NCBI GenBank assembly: GCA_001314845.1
Contig: LJZQ01000009.1
Coordinates: forward strand, 1-64,000
Length of the DNA stretch: 64,000 nt
Direction: 5' to 3'
From: Marinobacter excellens HL-55
Lineage (GTDB): Bacteria; Pseudomonadota; Gammaproteobacteria; Pseudomonadales; Oleiphilaceae
Shown here: positions 23,258-31,189 of the stretch, piece by piece
Numbering within the stretch: position 1 is the first letter of the stretch
Layout of the letters: each line of letters begins with the position of its first letter
Made by a program: the position numbers and the translations under genes
Notes under the pieces: generated by a model
What the model saw: the letters and a program-made list of their open reading frames with translations, nothing else
What the model was told of the DNA's origin: nothing
Database searches by the model: none

Positions 23258-23836
23258 ATGAGCTACAAAGCCAATTTTGCGTATGCCACCGTTCTGAGCG
23301 CCGCAGTGATTGCTGCCCCAACTGTCTGGGCTCAGGGCAACGTTAGCCGCGATCATTCAGGGCCCTACATCAGTGGTAGTTACGGGGGCTATAAATCTCA
23401 TGGCGGCGAGTTTGATGATGAAAACGATCTGTTTGGCGCGGCTCTGGGGTATCAGTTCAACGAGTTTTTTGCCCTTGAGGCCGAATACATCGACTTCGGT
23501 AACTTTGGTGATGATGATGTGGAAGGCAAACTCAAAGGTGTTGGCCTGAGTGCCATTGGCCGCCTGCCACTCACTCAAAGTTTTGGAATTTATGCCAAGG
23601 CCGGTGCGTTTGCATCTGCATTCGATGTCGATGCGTTCGATGAGAGTGAAACATACGATGAAGTAAATCCATTTGTCGGTGCGGGTGTAGATTTCCGGGT
23701 AACCGAGAGTCTGACCGCGTTTGCCGAATACAACCGCTACAACGTGGATATTGATGAAGACGATTTCAACGGCCAGATAACCAACGACGGTCCGGATTTT
23801 GATACGGGTCGGGTTGGTCTGAAATACCAGTTCTGA
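23258..23836 (+). CDS. Outer-membrane beta-barrel protein (OmpA-like eight-strand type)
   Basis: A 192-residue protein with a signal peptide (YATVLSAAVIAAPTVWAQ). Alternating strands typical of small barrels follow: YISGSYGGYKSHGGEF, LFGAALGYQFNEFFALEAEY, FGIYAKAGAFASAF, ESLTAFAEYNRYNVD. The final strand GRVGLKYQF ends in the C-terminal phenylalanine recognised by the BAM complex. Exposed loops are rich in Asp/Glu. The ATG at 23258 is chosen because it gives an intact signal peptide, with AGAGG upstream. The barrel is confident; pore or receptor function cannot be read from the sequence. Confidence 0.87.
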   Translation: MSYKANFAYATVLSAAVIAAPTVWAQGNVSRDHSGPYISGSYGGYKSHGGEFDDENDLFGAALGYQFNEFFALEAEYIDFGNFGDDDVEGKLKGVGLSAIGRLPLTQSFGIYAKAGAFASAFDVDAFDESETYDEVNPFVGAGVDFRVTESLTAFAEYNRYNVDIDEDDFNGQITNDGPDFDTGRVGLKYQF

Positions 23837-23845
23837 CCGTGGGGT

Positions 23846-23869
23846 GGTGCAGCTCAGTTGGGCTGCGCC
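23846..23869. terminator. Hairpin between convergent barrel and diguanylate cyclase genes
   Basis: GGTGCAGC / GCTGCGCC arms (eight pairs, one G-U) around an eight-base loop, filling the 33-base gap between convergent stops. There is no U-run, so strength is uncertain. Confidence 0.42.
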
Positions 23870-26830
23870 CTATCCACGATGATCCTTTGCAGCTGACGGC
23901 GAGGCAGTCGTCAGCTCCAGCCGATTCCTACCGTTACGTTTTGCCGCATACAATGCCTGATCCGCAAGCCGCAGATACTCGGCGGATGAGTGATCAGGCG
24001 AGGGCACACCCAGCGCCAGGCCAATACTGACGGTTAGCTCGATGCCTTGCTCCTGGCAGGTGTCGCAACGCTGTGTTGCAACGGCAGCCCGAAAGTCGTC
24101 AAGTCGTTGCTGGATGTCGGAGGCGTCTTCATAGCTGGTAAAAATTACGAATTCCTCACCACCAAACCGGGCGAGCCGGTCGGTGTCGCGCCGGAAATGT
24201 TCGCGCATGGTGCTTGCCAGCGCTTCCAGGCAACGATCGCCTGCATCGTGCCCCCAGTTGTCGTTGATCTTCTTGAAATGGTCGGCATCGACCATGGCCA
24301 CCGCAAAGCCCGTCTTGTGCCGCAGGCACCACTGGAAGCTGCTCGGGAACTCCCGGTCAAAGTAAGTGCGGTTGCCAAGCCCGGTCAGGCTGTCGGTGAT
24401 ACTCAGTCGCGATAGCGCCGTGTTGGCATCGGCCAGCTTCCGATTCAACCGACCAAGTTTTCGGTTCCAGTACACCAGCAGAGCTGTGACCAATAAGCCT
24501 GCCATCAGTATCTGCCAGAACAGGGTGTAATCCACGCGCTCTTCAATGCGCAGGTTCCGCCAGGTGCTTTCGAGTCGAGTGCGTTCTTCCACCGACAGAC
24601 TGGCAACCAGTTTTTGCATGATGTCATGCAAGGTGGGTTCGTCATTGCGGGTGGCGATGGCTAGGGACCAGTCGGCAGGTACACGGCCAATCACTTTAAG
24701 ATCCGCAAGTGCCATGGACTGCATGTAGTAACTGGCCGTCGCCAGGGTGGTGATGTAACCGGCAAGCTCGCCATTCTGAAGCTTCCTGAGCCCGTCTTCT
24801 TCTGATTTAACGGTCACCAGTTGAAGCGACGGGTTGCGTGTTTTGAGCAGCTCAGCGAATGCGTAGCCCTCAACAATGCCGACGGGTTGGTCGTCGAGTT
24901 CGTTCAGGCGCTGGATAAAGGGTGCCTCGATACGTCCGAGCACTACATTGGGCACTTCCAGGTAGGGTGAGGTGAAATCCATGTAGGCGGAGCGTTCTGG
25001 CGTTCGCATAGCCAAGGGGAACATGTCGCACCGGCGTTCACGCGCAGCAATAACGGCTTGCGGCCAGGTCTGCGCCGGGATCAGCCGAAAACTCAGATTG
25101 CCGCGCTGGGTGAACAGATCGAGCAGGTCGGCAGAAAGCCCCGTGTGCTGACCATCCCGTACACCCTCCAGAGGCATCCAGTCGGGGTCAACGCAAATGC
25201 GTACCTCTCGGTCTCGTTTATGCAACCATTGTCGTTCGGCTTCCGTCCAGCGGACCTGACCATTTTGGCTGATTGCCCGTTGATCAGTGGCGCCCAGCCA
25301 ACGGGTTTCTATCACCTGGAGTTCGGTTGGTGTGATGCTCGCCAACGCCTGGTTCAGAATGTCAGTCAAGGGCGACAACGACGGTCGAACACCAAAACGG
25401 AGATCCTCCCCGGTGAAGCCCTCGAGCTCGAACTCGCCCGCAATGCGGGTGCCGCTGATGCCCAAATGACGAATCCAGTAGTTACCGGAGTGTATTGCCC
25501 CGATCACCGCATCAACGTCACCCTCGGCCAGGGCCTGAAACATGGATTGCTGCGAACTGAAACTGGTGAGCGACTCGCTGTTGAGAGTTCGTCTGAGGGC
25601 GTCTTCGTAGTAGATGCCTGCCCCCAGCGCCACTTGATAATCACGGAGATCTTCCAGGTTTTGATAGTCCAGCGATTCGTCACGGGTGAAAATGACGTTG
25701 GGGATCCGGTGATAGGGCTGAGTGAAACGCGCAAACGACTCTCGGTCTGGCCGATAAGACATATTAGCCATAACATCGATATCGCCATTCTGCAGCATGG
25801 GGAGCAGCTCATCCCACCGGCCCCGTACAGGAATCGTTTGCAGCCCGGTGAGATCCACCAACCGGTTCATGATGTCGACACTCAGGCCAAGAGCGCGGCC
25901 ACCATCGGTAAAGCTGAACGGGGCATAATCGTCCATAAAGCCGACCCGGATGGGGCCCAGATTGGCCAGATACTGTTTTTGTTGTGTGCTGAGCGGCAGA
26001 TCGACAGATGTACTGGCGGTTGCTCCACCAAACTCCTGCCAACGTTGTAGCAGGTTGCGCAGTTTTTCAGGGGGGATGGCATTGAGCCCGAGCTGAAGCT
26101 TACCAAACAATTCCAGGTTGTCTTTTCGAACACCGAGGCGGAAATCTTCCCGTGAGAATTGTTCCAGAGGTGCAGGGCCGAGGAATTCGAGGAAGCGGAA
26201 CCCGGCCTGGTTCGCCAGGTACTCGAGAGTGAGTCGGGGGCCAACGGCAACGTCAATCCAGCCGAAGGCCAGCGCCCTCACCAGGCTGGGCAGAGAATCG
26301 TAGGTGGTCAGTGGAATGCCGGCATCCTGAAACGCCGTACTGTAGAAAATGTCCTTGACCACGCCGATCCGCAAGCCGGCCATGTCGTTTAGATCCTCAA
26401 TGGCAGGGAAGTCCCGGGCACTGTCGTGCATCAGGTAAGTTTCACGGAAATGGTAGGGATCGGTAAACAGGATATTTTCTGCCCGGTCTGGCCGCCAGGA
26501 GATGCCATCAATGGCGTCCAGATCGCCGCGCAGGAAGGCCGAATAGATGTCGGGCCAGCTACCGGCACGGAAATCAAAGGTGAGGTTGCTGCTACGGGCG
26601 ACTTCTCGCAAGACGTCGATTGAAAAACCGGCGGGATTGCGCCCTTCAAAAAAGGTATAGGGCTCATTGTCAGAGACCACGCCAATGGTTACGACCCGGG
26701 CGGGATCCTCAGTGTTTGCTGCCTGAGCCGAAAAAGAGACCAGCAACAATGTCACAAAAGCCAAAGCAAGCCAGGCGAATCGGGCTGCATCAATGGATTT
26801 CTGGCGTAGTTGTGTCAGGAGGGTTAACAA
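23870..26830 (-). CDS. Diguanylate cyclase with three periplasmic solute-binding domains
   Basis: A 986-residue inner-membrane sensor. A signal segment (WLALAFVTLLLVSFSAQA) is followed by three tandem family-3 solute-binding domains starting near residues 48 (TIGVVSDNEPYTFFEG), 295 (RVGFMDDYAPFSFTDG) and 540 (VRICVDPDWMPLEG). One transmembrane helix (FWQILMAGLLVTALLVYW) and a coiled linker precede the GGDEF domain. The active site is GGEEF at 890-894, with an intact inhibitory-site RxxD (RDTD) just before it, so it should make c-di-GMP and be feedback-inhibited. A TTG start with AAGGTG upstream keeps the signal peptide. No phosphodiesterase domain is present. The ligands are probably small amino-acid-like solutes. 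Confidence 0.93.
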   Translation of the reverse strand: MLTLLTQLRQKSIDAARFAWLALAFVTLLLVSFSAQAANTEDPARVVTIGVVSDNEPYTFFEGRNPAGFSIDVLREVARSSNLTFDFRAGSWPDIYSAFLRGDLDAIDGISWRPDRAENILFTDPYHFRETYLMHDSARDFPAIEDLNDMAGLRIGVVKDIFYSTAFQDAGIPLTTYDSLPSLVRALAFGWIDVAVGPRLTLEYLANQAGFRFLEFLGPAPLEQFSREDFRLGVRKDNLELFGKLQLGLNAIPPEKLRNLLQRWQEFGGATASTSVDLPLSTQQKQYLANLGPIRVGFMDDYAPFSFTDGGRALGLSVDIMNRLVDLTGLQTIPVRGRWDELLPMLQNGDIDVMANMSYRPDRESFARFTQPYHRIPNVIFTRDESLDYQNLEDLRDYQVALGAGIYYEDALRRTLNSESLTSFSSQQSMFQALAEGDVDAVIGAIHSGNYWIRHLGISGTRIAGEFELEGFTGEDLRFGVRPSLSPLTDILNQALASITPTELQVIETRWLGATDQRAISQNGQVRWTEAERQWLHKRDREVRICVDPDWMPLEGVRDGQHTGLSADLLDLFTQRGNLSFRLIPAQTWPQAVIAARERRCDMFPLAMRTPERSAYMDFTSPYLEVPNVVLGRIEAPFIQRLNELDDQPVGIVEGYAFAELLKTRNPSLQLVTVKSEEDGLRKLQNGELAGYITTLATASYYMQSMALADLKVIGRVPADWSLAIATRNDEPTLHDIMQKLVASLSVEERTRLESTWRNLRIEERVDYTLFWQILMAGLLVTALLVYWNRKLGRLNRKLADANTALSRLSITDSLTGLGNRTYFDREFPSSFQWCLRHKTGFAVAMVDADHFKKINDNWGHDAGDRCLEALASTMREHFRRDTDRLARFGGEEFVIFTSYEDASDIQQRLDDFRAAVATQRCDTCQEQGIELTVSIGLALGVPSPDHSSAEYLRLADQALYAAKRNGRNRLELTTASPSAAKDHRG

Positions 26831-26951
26831 GTTACACCTTCCATTTTGATTAGCAGCATAGTGTAGTTGCAGATCGTAACTCCGGGCAATGAAATATGGC
26901 TACATTCGGGACACATGCCGGGTGATCCGGAGTTTTTCTGAAGCTGGCGGC

Positions 26952-28259
26952 CTATTGCCGCCGAGCCATGCGGATGAAGCGGTAATGAATCATCCGGATG
27001 CCGATAAAGACCAGCACCATGACCACGGGAATGGCTACGCCCAGGATCAGGGGGGTGTTGGAGATCACGCCGGTATCCTGCAGTCCGTCCAGAACCAGCT
27101 TCAGTAAGCCGATCAGGTAATAGGAGATGGCGACGACGGAGAAGCCTTCTACGGTATGCTGCATCATCAGCTGTATTCGGGAGCGCCGATCCATGGAACT
27201 GAGCAGTTGCTGGTTCTGGCTCTGGATGGCCAGCTCAACCCGCGTGCGCATCATCTCCGAGGCGCGATCCACCCGGCGTGACAGGTCATCCAGTCGCTCT
27301 CCGACCGCCTCGCAGGTTTTTACGGCGGGCGTCAACCGGCGTGTCATGAACTCGCTGATGGTCAGGTGACCAGAGACCTCGTCTTCTTTGAGCTCTTCCA
27401 GCCGGGTCAGTACCAGTTGATGGTAGGCCCGGGTGGCCGAAAAACGGAACGTAGAATGCGCCCGGTGGGCTTCGATGCGCGCGGCAATGTGGGTGAGTTC
27501 GGCCAACAGCGCCTGCTCGTCCAGCGATTCGTTGTCGGCCAGCGATTGAGTAATGGTCGCCAGCTTCTGGTCCATGTCATTCAGCCGTGGCGTGATGTCT
27601 TTGGCCATGGGCAAAGCCAGCAGCGACATCAGCCGATAGGTTTCGATTTCCATCAAGCGCTGAACCAGTCGCCCCAGCTGACTGTTGGACATTTCATGGT
27701 TAAGTACCATAAATCGGCCAAACTGGTCGCTGTGCAGCTGAAACGACCCCAGTACCCGTGCGGCGCCCTCTTGCGGACTGCTGCCGATCAAGCGCATGCC
27801 CTCAAAATACTTGCGCATAAAGGCCAGCTCACTGAGTGCATCCTGGGTGGATGGCCGGACTTCAATATGGAACGCACCCACCACGGTGCCGACCAGTTGA
27901 TCAAGCCAGCCCTCCGGTAGCGGACTGATACCGGTTTCGGTAAACGGCTCCGCCTCTGACACATCCAGATTGGTGAAGGTGTACGAGGCAAACTCCATAT
28001 GGACCTCGCGCCGGATTCGTAACTGGCCGATGGTGTGTTCGTAGCACCCCTCTTCCTGCTCGGGCCAGGGTTCACCCAGAATTCGGTGCAGTTTTTGTAG
28101 ATGCTCGAATTGCTGCTGGCGTTGCTCTGGCGAGACCATCACTGCAATGTGGGTGATCCTGGCGTGGGGCGGAATAACCTGGAACGGTCGTGAGTGCAGT
28201 TCCTGATAGAGCTCAGCCCGTAATGGATGAAAGTCCATGGAGGAGGGGGTGGCAGTCAC
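26952..28259 (-). CDS. DUF3422 family membrane protein
   Basis: A 435-residue protein matching DUF3422. The N-terminal part has FHPLRAELYQELHSRPFQVI and EFASYTFTNL. A helical middle rich in Glu/Arg follows, then two C-terminal hydrophobic helices (about residues 370-395, VVAISYYLIGLLKLVLDGL, and 400-420, LILGVAIPVVMVLVFIGI). It starts with a GTG that overlaps the stop of the sortase-system histidine kinase (GTGA) and is therefore translated with it. The two-helix end and the conserved basic tail suggest an inner-membrane protein with a large cytoplasmic part. Function unknown; here it is the third gene of the sortase regulatory operon. Confidence 0.87.
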   Translation of the reverse strand: MTATPSSMDFHPLRAELYQELHSRPFQVIPPHARITHIAVMVSPEQRQQQFEHLQKLHRILGEPWPEQEEGCYEHTIGQLRIRREVHMEFASYTFTNLDVSEAEPFTETGISPLPEGWLDQLVGTVVGAFHIEVRPSTQDALSELAFMRKYFEGMRLIGSSPQEGAARVLGSFQLHSDQFGRFMVLNHEMSNSQLGRLVQRLMEIETYRLMSLLALPMAKDITPRLNDMDQKLATITQSLADNESLDEQALLAELTHIAARIEAHRAHSTFRFSATRAYHQLVLTRLEELKEDEVSGHLTISEFMTRRLTPAVKTCEAVGERLDDLSRRVDRASEMMRTRVELAIQSQNQQLLSSMDRRSRIQLMMQHTVEGFSVVAISYYLIGLLKLVLDGLQDTGVISNTPLILGVAIPVVMVLVFIGIRMIHYRFIRMARRQ

Positions 28260-30304
28260 GATAAGGTTCCTGGTTCAACGTCGGTCATCGGGATGATAAC
28301 CCTGAAACAGACTCCGTCAATGCGACCTTCGCGCTTGTTTTCGGCATCCACATAACCCCCATGATAGTCGGCAATCAGGCGGACGATCAAAAGCCCCTGG
28401 CCCAGATGGCCTTCGCTTTGGCCTTCACGCCCGGAAACAAAGGCGCCGAAGATGTCCACGCCGGTATTGCCGGGCAGTTGTGAGCCTTCGTTGAACACCG
28501 ATAATTGGTAGTGGTCGGCTTTTGCTTGCAGTTCCACCTCGATGAGGCCGCCCGGCGGGGTAAAATCGCGAGCGTTATCGACCAGTTTATCGAGCATCTG
28601 TACGAGCATTTCGGGCGAACCCAGGGCGGGGCAACTGGCGATCGGGCCTTGATAGTCAATCCGGTGCTCAGGGTCCAGTTGCTGGTAGGCCGCGGTGGCT
28701 TCCCTGGCAACGCTGGCCAGATCAAACAACTCCTTGTCGGTCTGGTCAAAGCTCTGCTCCAGGCGGGCTGCTTCGCTCATGCTGTTCAGAATCCGCCGAA
28801 GGCGTTCGGTGGCGCCGGAGGCACGCTCCAGATATTGCTGGCGTTCCTGCTCCGAGCCGCTGTGGGCCAGATTTTCCAGAGACGAGCGAACCACGGCGAC
28901 CGGCGTTTTCAGCTCATGGGACAACCGGCGTGAGAAGCTTTCAAGGTAGCGGTTGTAACTGTGCAGGCGCTCGACCATCTGGCCGAAATGCTGCTGCAGC
29001 TGGCCCAGTTCGTCCCGGCTGCGAGCCGGGGGGATCTGGCTCAGAATCCGGCCGTCGGCATCCACGCTGGCACTGACCAGTCGTTGCAGGCGGGCTATAC
29101 GCCAGGACAGGAAGCTGGCGTACCCCAGTAGCACCAGTGTTAACGCCAGAATAATCAACAGGCTCCGGGCCAGTACGCTGCCCAGTGCCGATCCGGACAG
29201 GGTCAGCAGTTGATCAAGGGATTGCTGCATTACCAGTGAGCGGTCACCAAACAGGGGATGTTCCGTAGCCAGCCAGACAGAGCCATCGCGGTGTTGCACA
29301 AGGTGGTTATCGGGCAGGGTGCCGGTGAATAAGGTGTGATCGGTCTGTTCCAGGGGCGAGGGTTCCGGTTGGTACAGCCGGATCAGAGCGCGCAGGGCAT
29401 TCAGGGTGATCTGCTCAATCACCTGAAACGGCGAGAGGTCGTCAAAGTCTGTGCCTGGTCGGGTATCCGGGTGCCGGGTGTGGGCAATGATCCAGCCGGC
29501 CGGTTCGGTTACGGTCACCTGCTGGCCCTCGCTCAGCTGGCCGGCCAAGGCTCGCTCCAGAGCCGCATGCCGCTGTACCAGCGGCGGAAGTGGCGATATT
29601 CCGGTGCCGTGGTTGGTTGCCTCATCACCCCGCGCGACCTGAAACCCGAGAAAACTACCCCGGGGCGGCAAAGGCAGTTGCAGTTCCAGCTGCCAGCCAG
29701 AGCCACTGTCCCGCCAGGCCCCATGCACCCGGAAGTCGGCGGTTTGTTGGCGATCTTCCCGGTTCGCATGTACCTCTCCAGGGGCCGAGGTGCGCACGAT
29801 CCAGCGCTGCGCCGCGACCGGTTGCCCGACATCGGTCACGGGTGGTTGCAGCGCCAGCTCAAAGCGATCGTAGGGTTGATCGGGGTTGTTTTGCCGGTAC
29901 AACTTCATGGCCTGGTTTTGCATTTGCACCAGCAAAAACAGATGCCGGTCATCGCTGGCCGCCTGCCATCGCAGGTGCGGTTGGCCCGGTGCCGGCAGCG
30001 GATCCGCCGATTGCCAGTTTTGCTGGTGGTCGCCGTCGTCGTACCCGGCCCAGTCGTCGGCATAGCCGTCCGGTTTAATCGGGGTGCTTGCCCGGCCCAC
30101 GTAAAGCGCGCCGGTGTTGTGGATCGCCGGCTGGCCCAACAGTGTGTCACCGGCCAGCTCGGCCACTCGTTGGCCACGCTCCTGCAGTTGTTGCAAAGCC
30201 TGCTGGCGCAGTGCGGTGTCCAGCTCCAGCACAAACTTCAGTCCCGCCCATGGAATCAGCAACATCAACAGGCTGGCGAGGAACAGCTGGCGTTTAAGGC
30301 TCAA
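28256..30304 (-). CDS. Dedicated sortase system histidine kinase
   Basis: A 682-residue sensor kinase of the proteobacterial dedicated sortase system type. An N-terminal membrane helix (FLASLLMLLIPWAGL) precedes a large periplasmic sensor of about 350 residues with beta-rich segments resembling a carbohydrate-binding fold. A second helix (LARSLLIILALTLVLLGYA) leads into a HAMP-like linker, the HisKA box SRRLSHELKTPVAVV and a HATPase domain (LVDNARDFTPPGGLIEV; GHLGQGLLIVRLIADYHGG). It starts with TTG two bases after the response regulator stop; GAGG lies upstream. The ligand is unknown. It presumably senses envelope or surface polysaccharide state and controls the divergent sortase and its target. 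Confidence 0.9.
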   Translation of the reverse strand: MSLKRQLFLASLLMLLIPWAGLKFVLELDTALRQQALQQLQERGQRVAELAGDTLLGQPAIHNTGALYVGRASTPIKPDGYADDWAGYDDGDHQQNWQSADPLPAPGQPHLRWQAASDDRHLFLLVQMQNQAMKLYRQNNPDQPYDRFELALQPPVTDVGQPVAAQRWIVRTSAPGEVHANREDRQQTADFRVHGAWRDSGSGWQLELQLPLPPRGSFLGFQVARGDEATNHGTGISPLPPLVQRHAALERALAGQLSEGQQVTVTEPAGWIIAHTRHPDTRPGTDFDDLSPFQVIEQITLNALRALIRLYQPEPSPLEQTDHTLFTGTLPDNHLVQHRDGSVWLATEHPLFGDRSLVMQQSLDQLLTLSGSALGSVLARSLLIILALTLVLLGYASFLSWRIARLQRLVSASVDADGRILSQIPPARSRDELGQLQQHFGQMVERLHSYNRYLESFSRRLSHELKTPVAVVRSSLENLAHSGSEQERQQYLERASGATERLRRILNSMSEAARLEQSFDQTDKELFDLASVAREATAAYQQLDPEHRIDYQGPIASCPALGSPEMLVQMLDKLVDNARDFTPPGGLIEVELQAKADHYQLSVFNEGSQLPGNTGVDIFGAFVSGREGQSEGHLGQGLLIVRLIADYHGGYVDAENKREGRIDGVCFRVIIPMTDVEPGTLS

Positions 30305-30306
30305 GA

Positions 30307-31008
30307 TCAGACCTCACGGGCGTTCCACCGGTAACCCATACCATAGGCGGTCTGAATACCGTCAAAGGCGCTGTCCAGTTGCACGAATTTGCGCCGGATC
30401 CGCTTGATGTGAGAGGTCACGGTGTTGTCATCCAGCACGGTGCTGGCGGCCTCCATTAACTGCTCCCGACTGCGGACGTGGCCGGGGTGTTGTACCAGAG
30501 CGTGCAGCATCCAGAATTCGGTGACGGTGAGGTCAACGGGCTGGTTGTGCCAGCTGACGGTCATGCGGTCGACATTCACCGTCAGCGGCCCTCGCTGTAA
30601 CAGTTCGTCCGGTTTCTGCAGGGCTTCTGCCCAGGCCTCGGCCCGGCGCAACAGTGCGGTAATACGCGCCAGCAGATGGTCCAGGCTCATGTCTTTGGTG
30701 ACGTAATCGTCTGCCCCCAGGCGCAGGCCGTGCACAGAATCAATATCGCCGTCCCGGGCAGTCAGAAAGATGATCGGTAAGGTCGCCGACTGCGCCCGTA
30801 GATCCTGACACAGGGTAAAGCCGCCTTCCGGTTCATCTCCAAGCCCGACGTCAATAATGGCCAGGTCCGGCAGTGTCTGGCGCAGCACCTGCCAGGCGGC
30901 CGGCCGGTCACCGTAAGTGGATACCCGGTAGCCCCGGCGCTCGAAGGCCGCCCGGTAGTTATCCCGAATGCCCGGTTCATCTTCTATCAGAACAATGTGT
31001 TTTTTCAT
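30307..31008 (-). CDS. Dedicated sortase system response regulator (OmpR/PhoB type)
   Basis: A 233-residue regulator. The receiver domain has the acidic pair in LIEDEPG, phospho-acceptor Asp53 in AIIDVGL, and the T/K switch residues (FLTARD, YVTKDM). The C-terminal winged helix carries the recognition-helix region DDNTVTSHIKRIRRKF and ends in GIQTAYGMGYRW. Receiver details such as GLGDEPEGGF match the sortase-system type. It is the first gene of the leftward operon and divergent from the sortase target across 180 bases, where it is expected to bind. Confidence 0.92.
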   Translation of the reverse strand: MKKHIVLIEDEPGIRDNYRAAFERRGYRVSTYGDRPAAWQVLRQTLPDLAIIDVGLGDEPEGGFTLCQDLRAQSATLPIIFLTARDGDIDSVHGLRLGADDYVTKDMSLDHLLARITALLRRAEAWAEALQKPDELLQRGPLTVNVDRMTVSWHNQPVDLTVTEFWMLHALVQHPGHVRSREQLMEAASTVLDDNTVTSHIKRIRRKFVQLDSAFDGIQTAYGMGYRWNAREV

Positions 31009-31189
31009 CGATCGATCAGTTCAGCAGGATGTGCTGCCATTAAACCATGCCCTCACGCAGGCACAAGCGTGGCTGGCGGTATTGCCATAATTCATCATTT
31101 TTTATCGCCAGCCTGCCCAGTTCTGCCACCGGGTTGCCCGCGCCGGCTGGTGCAATGGCATCACTCAAATCCACAAAAAGGATGTCGTG

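Noticed and set aside
26879..26940. Inverted arms AACTCCGG and CCGGAGTT followed by TTTTT
   Set aside because: The arms are more than 40 bases apart and the U-run would serve the plus strand, which has no gene there; not supported as a terminator.
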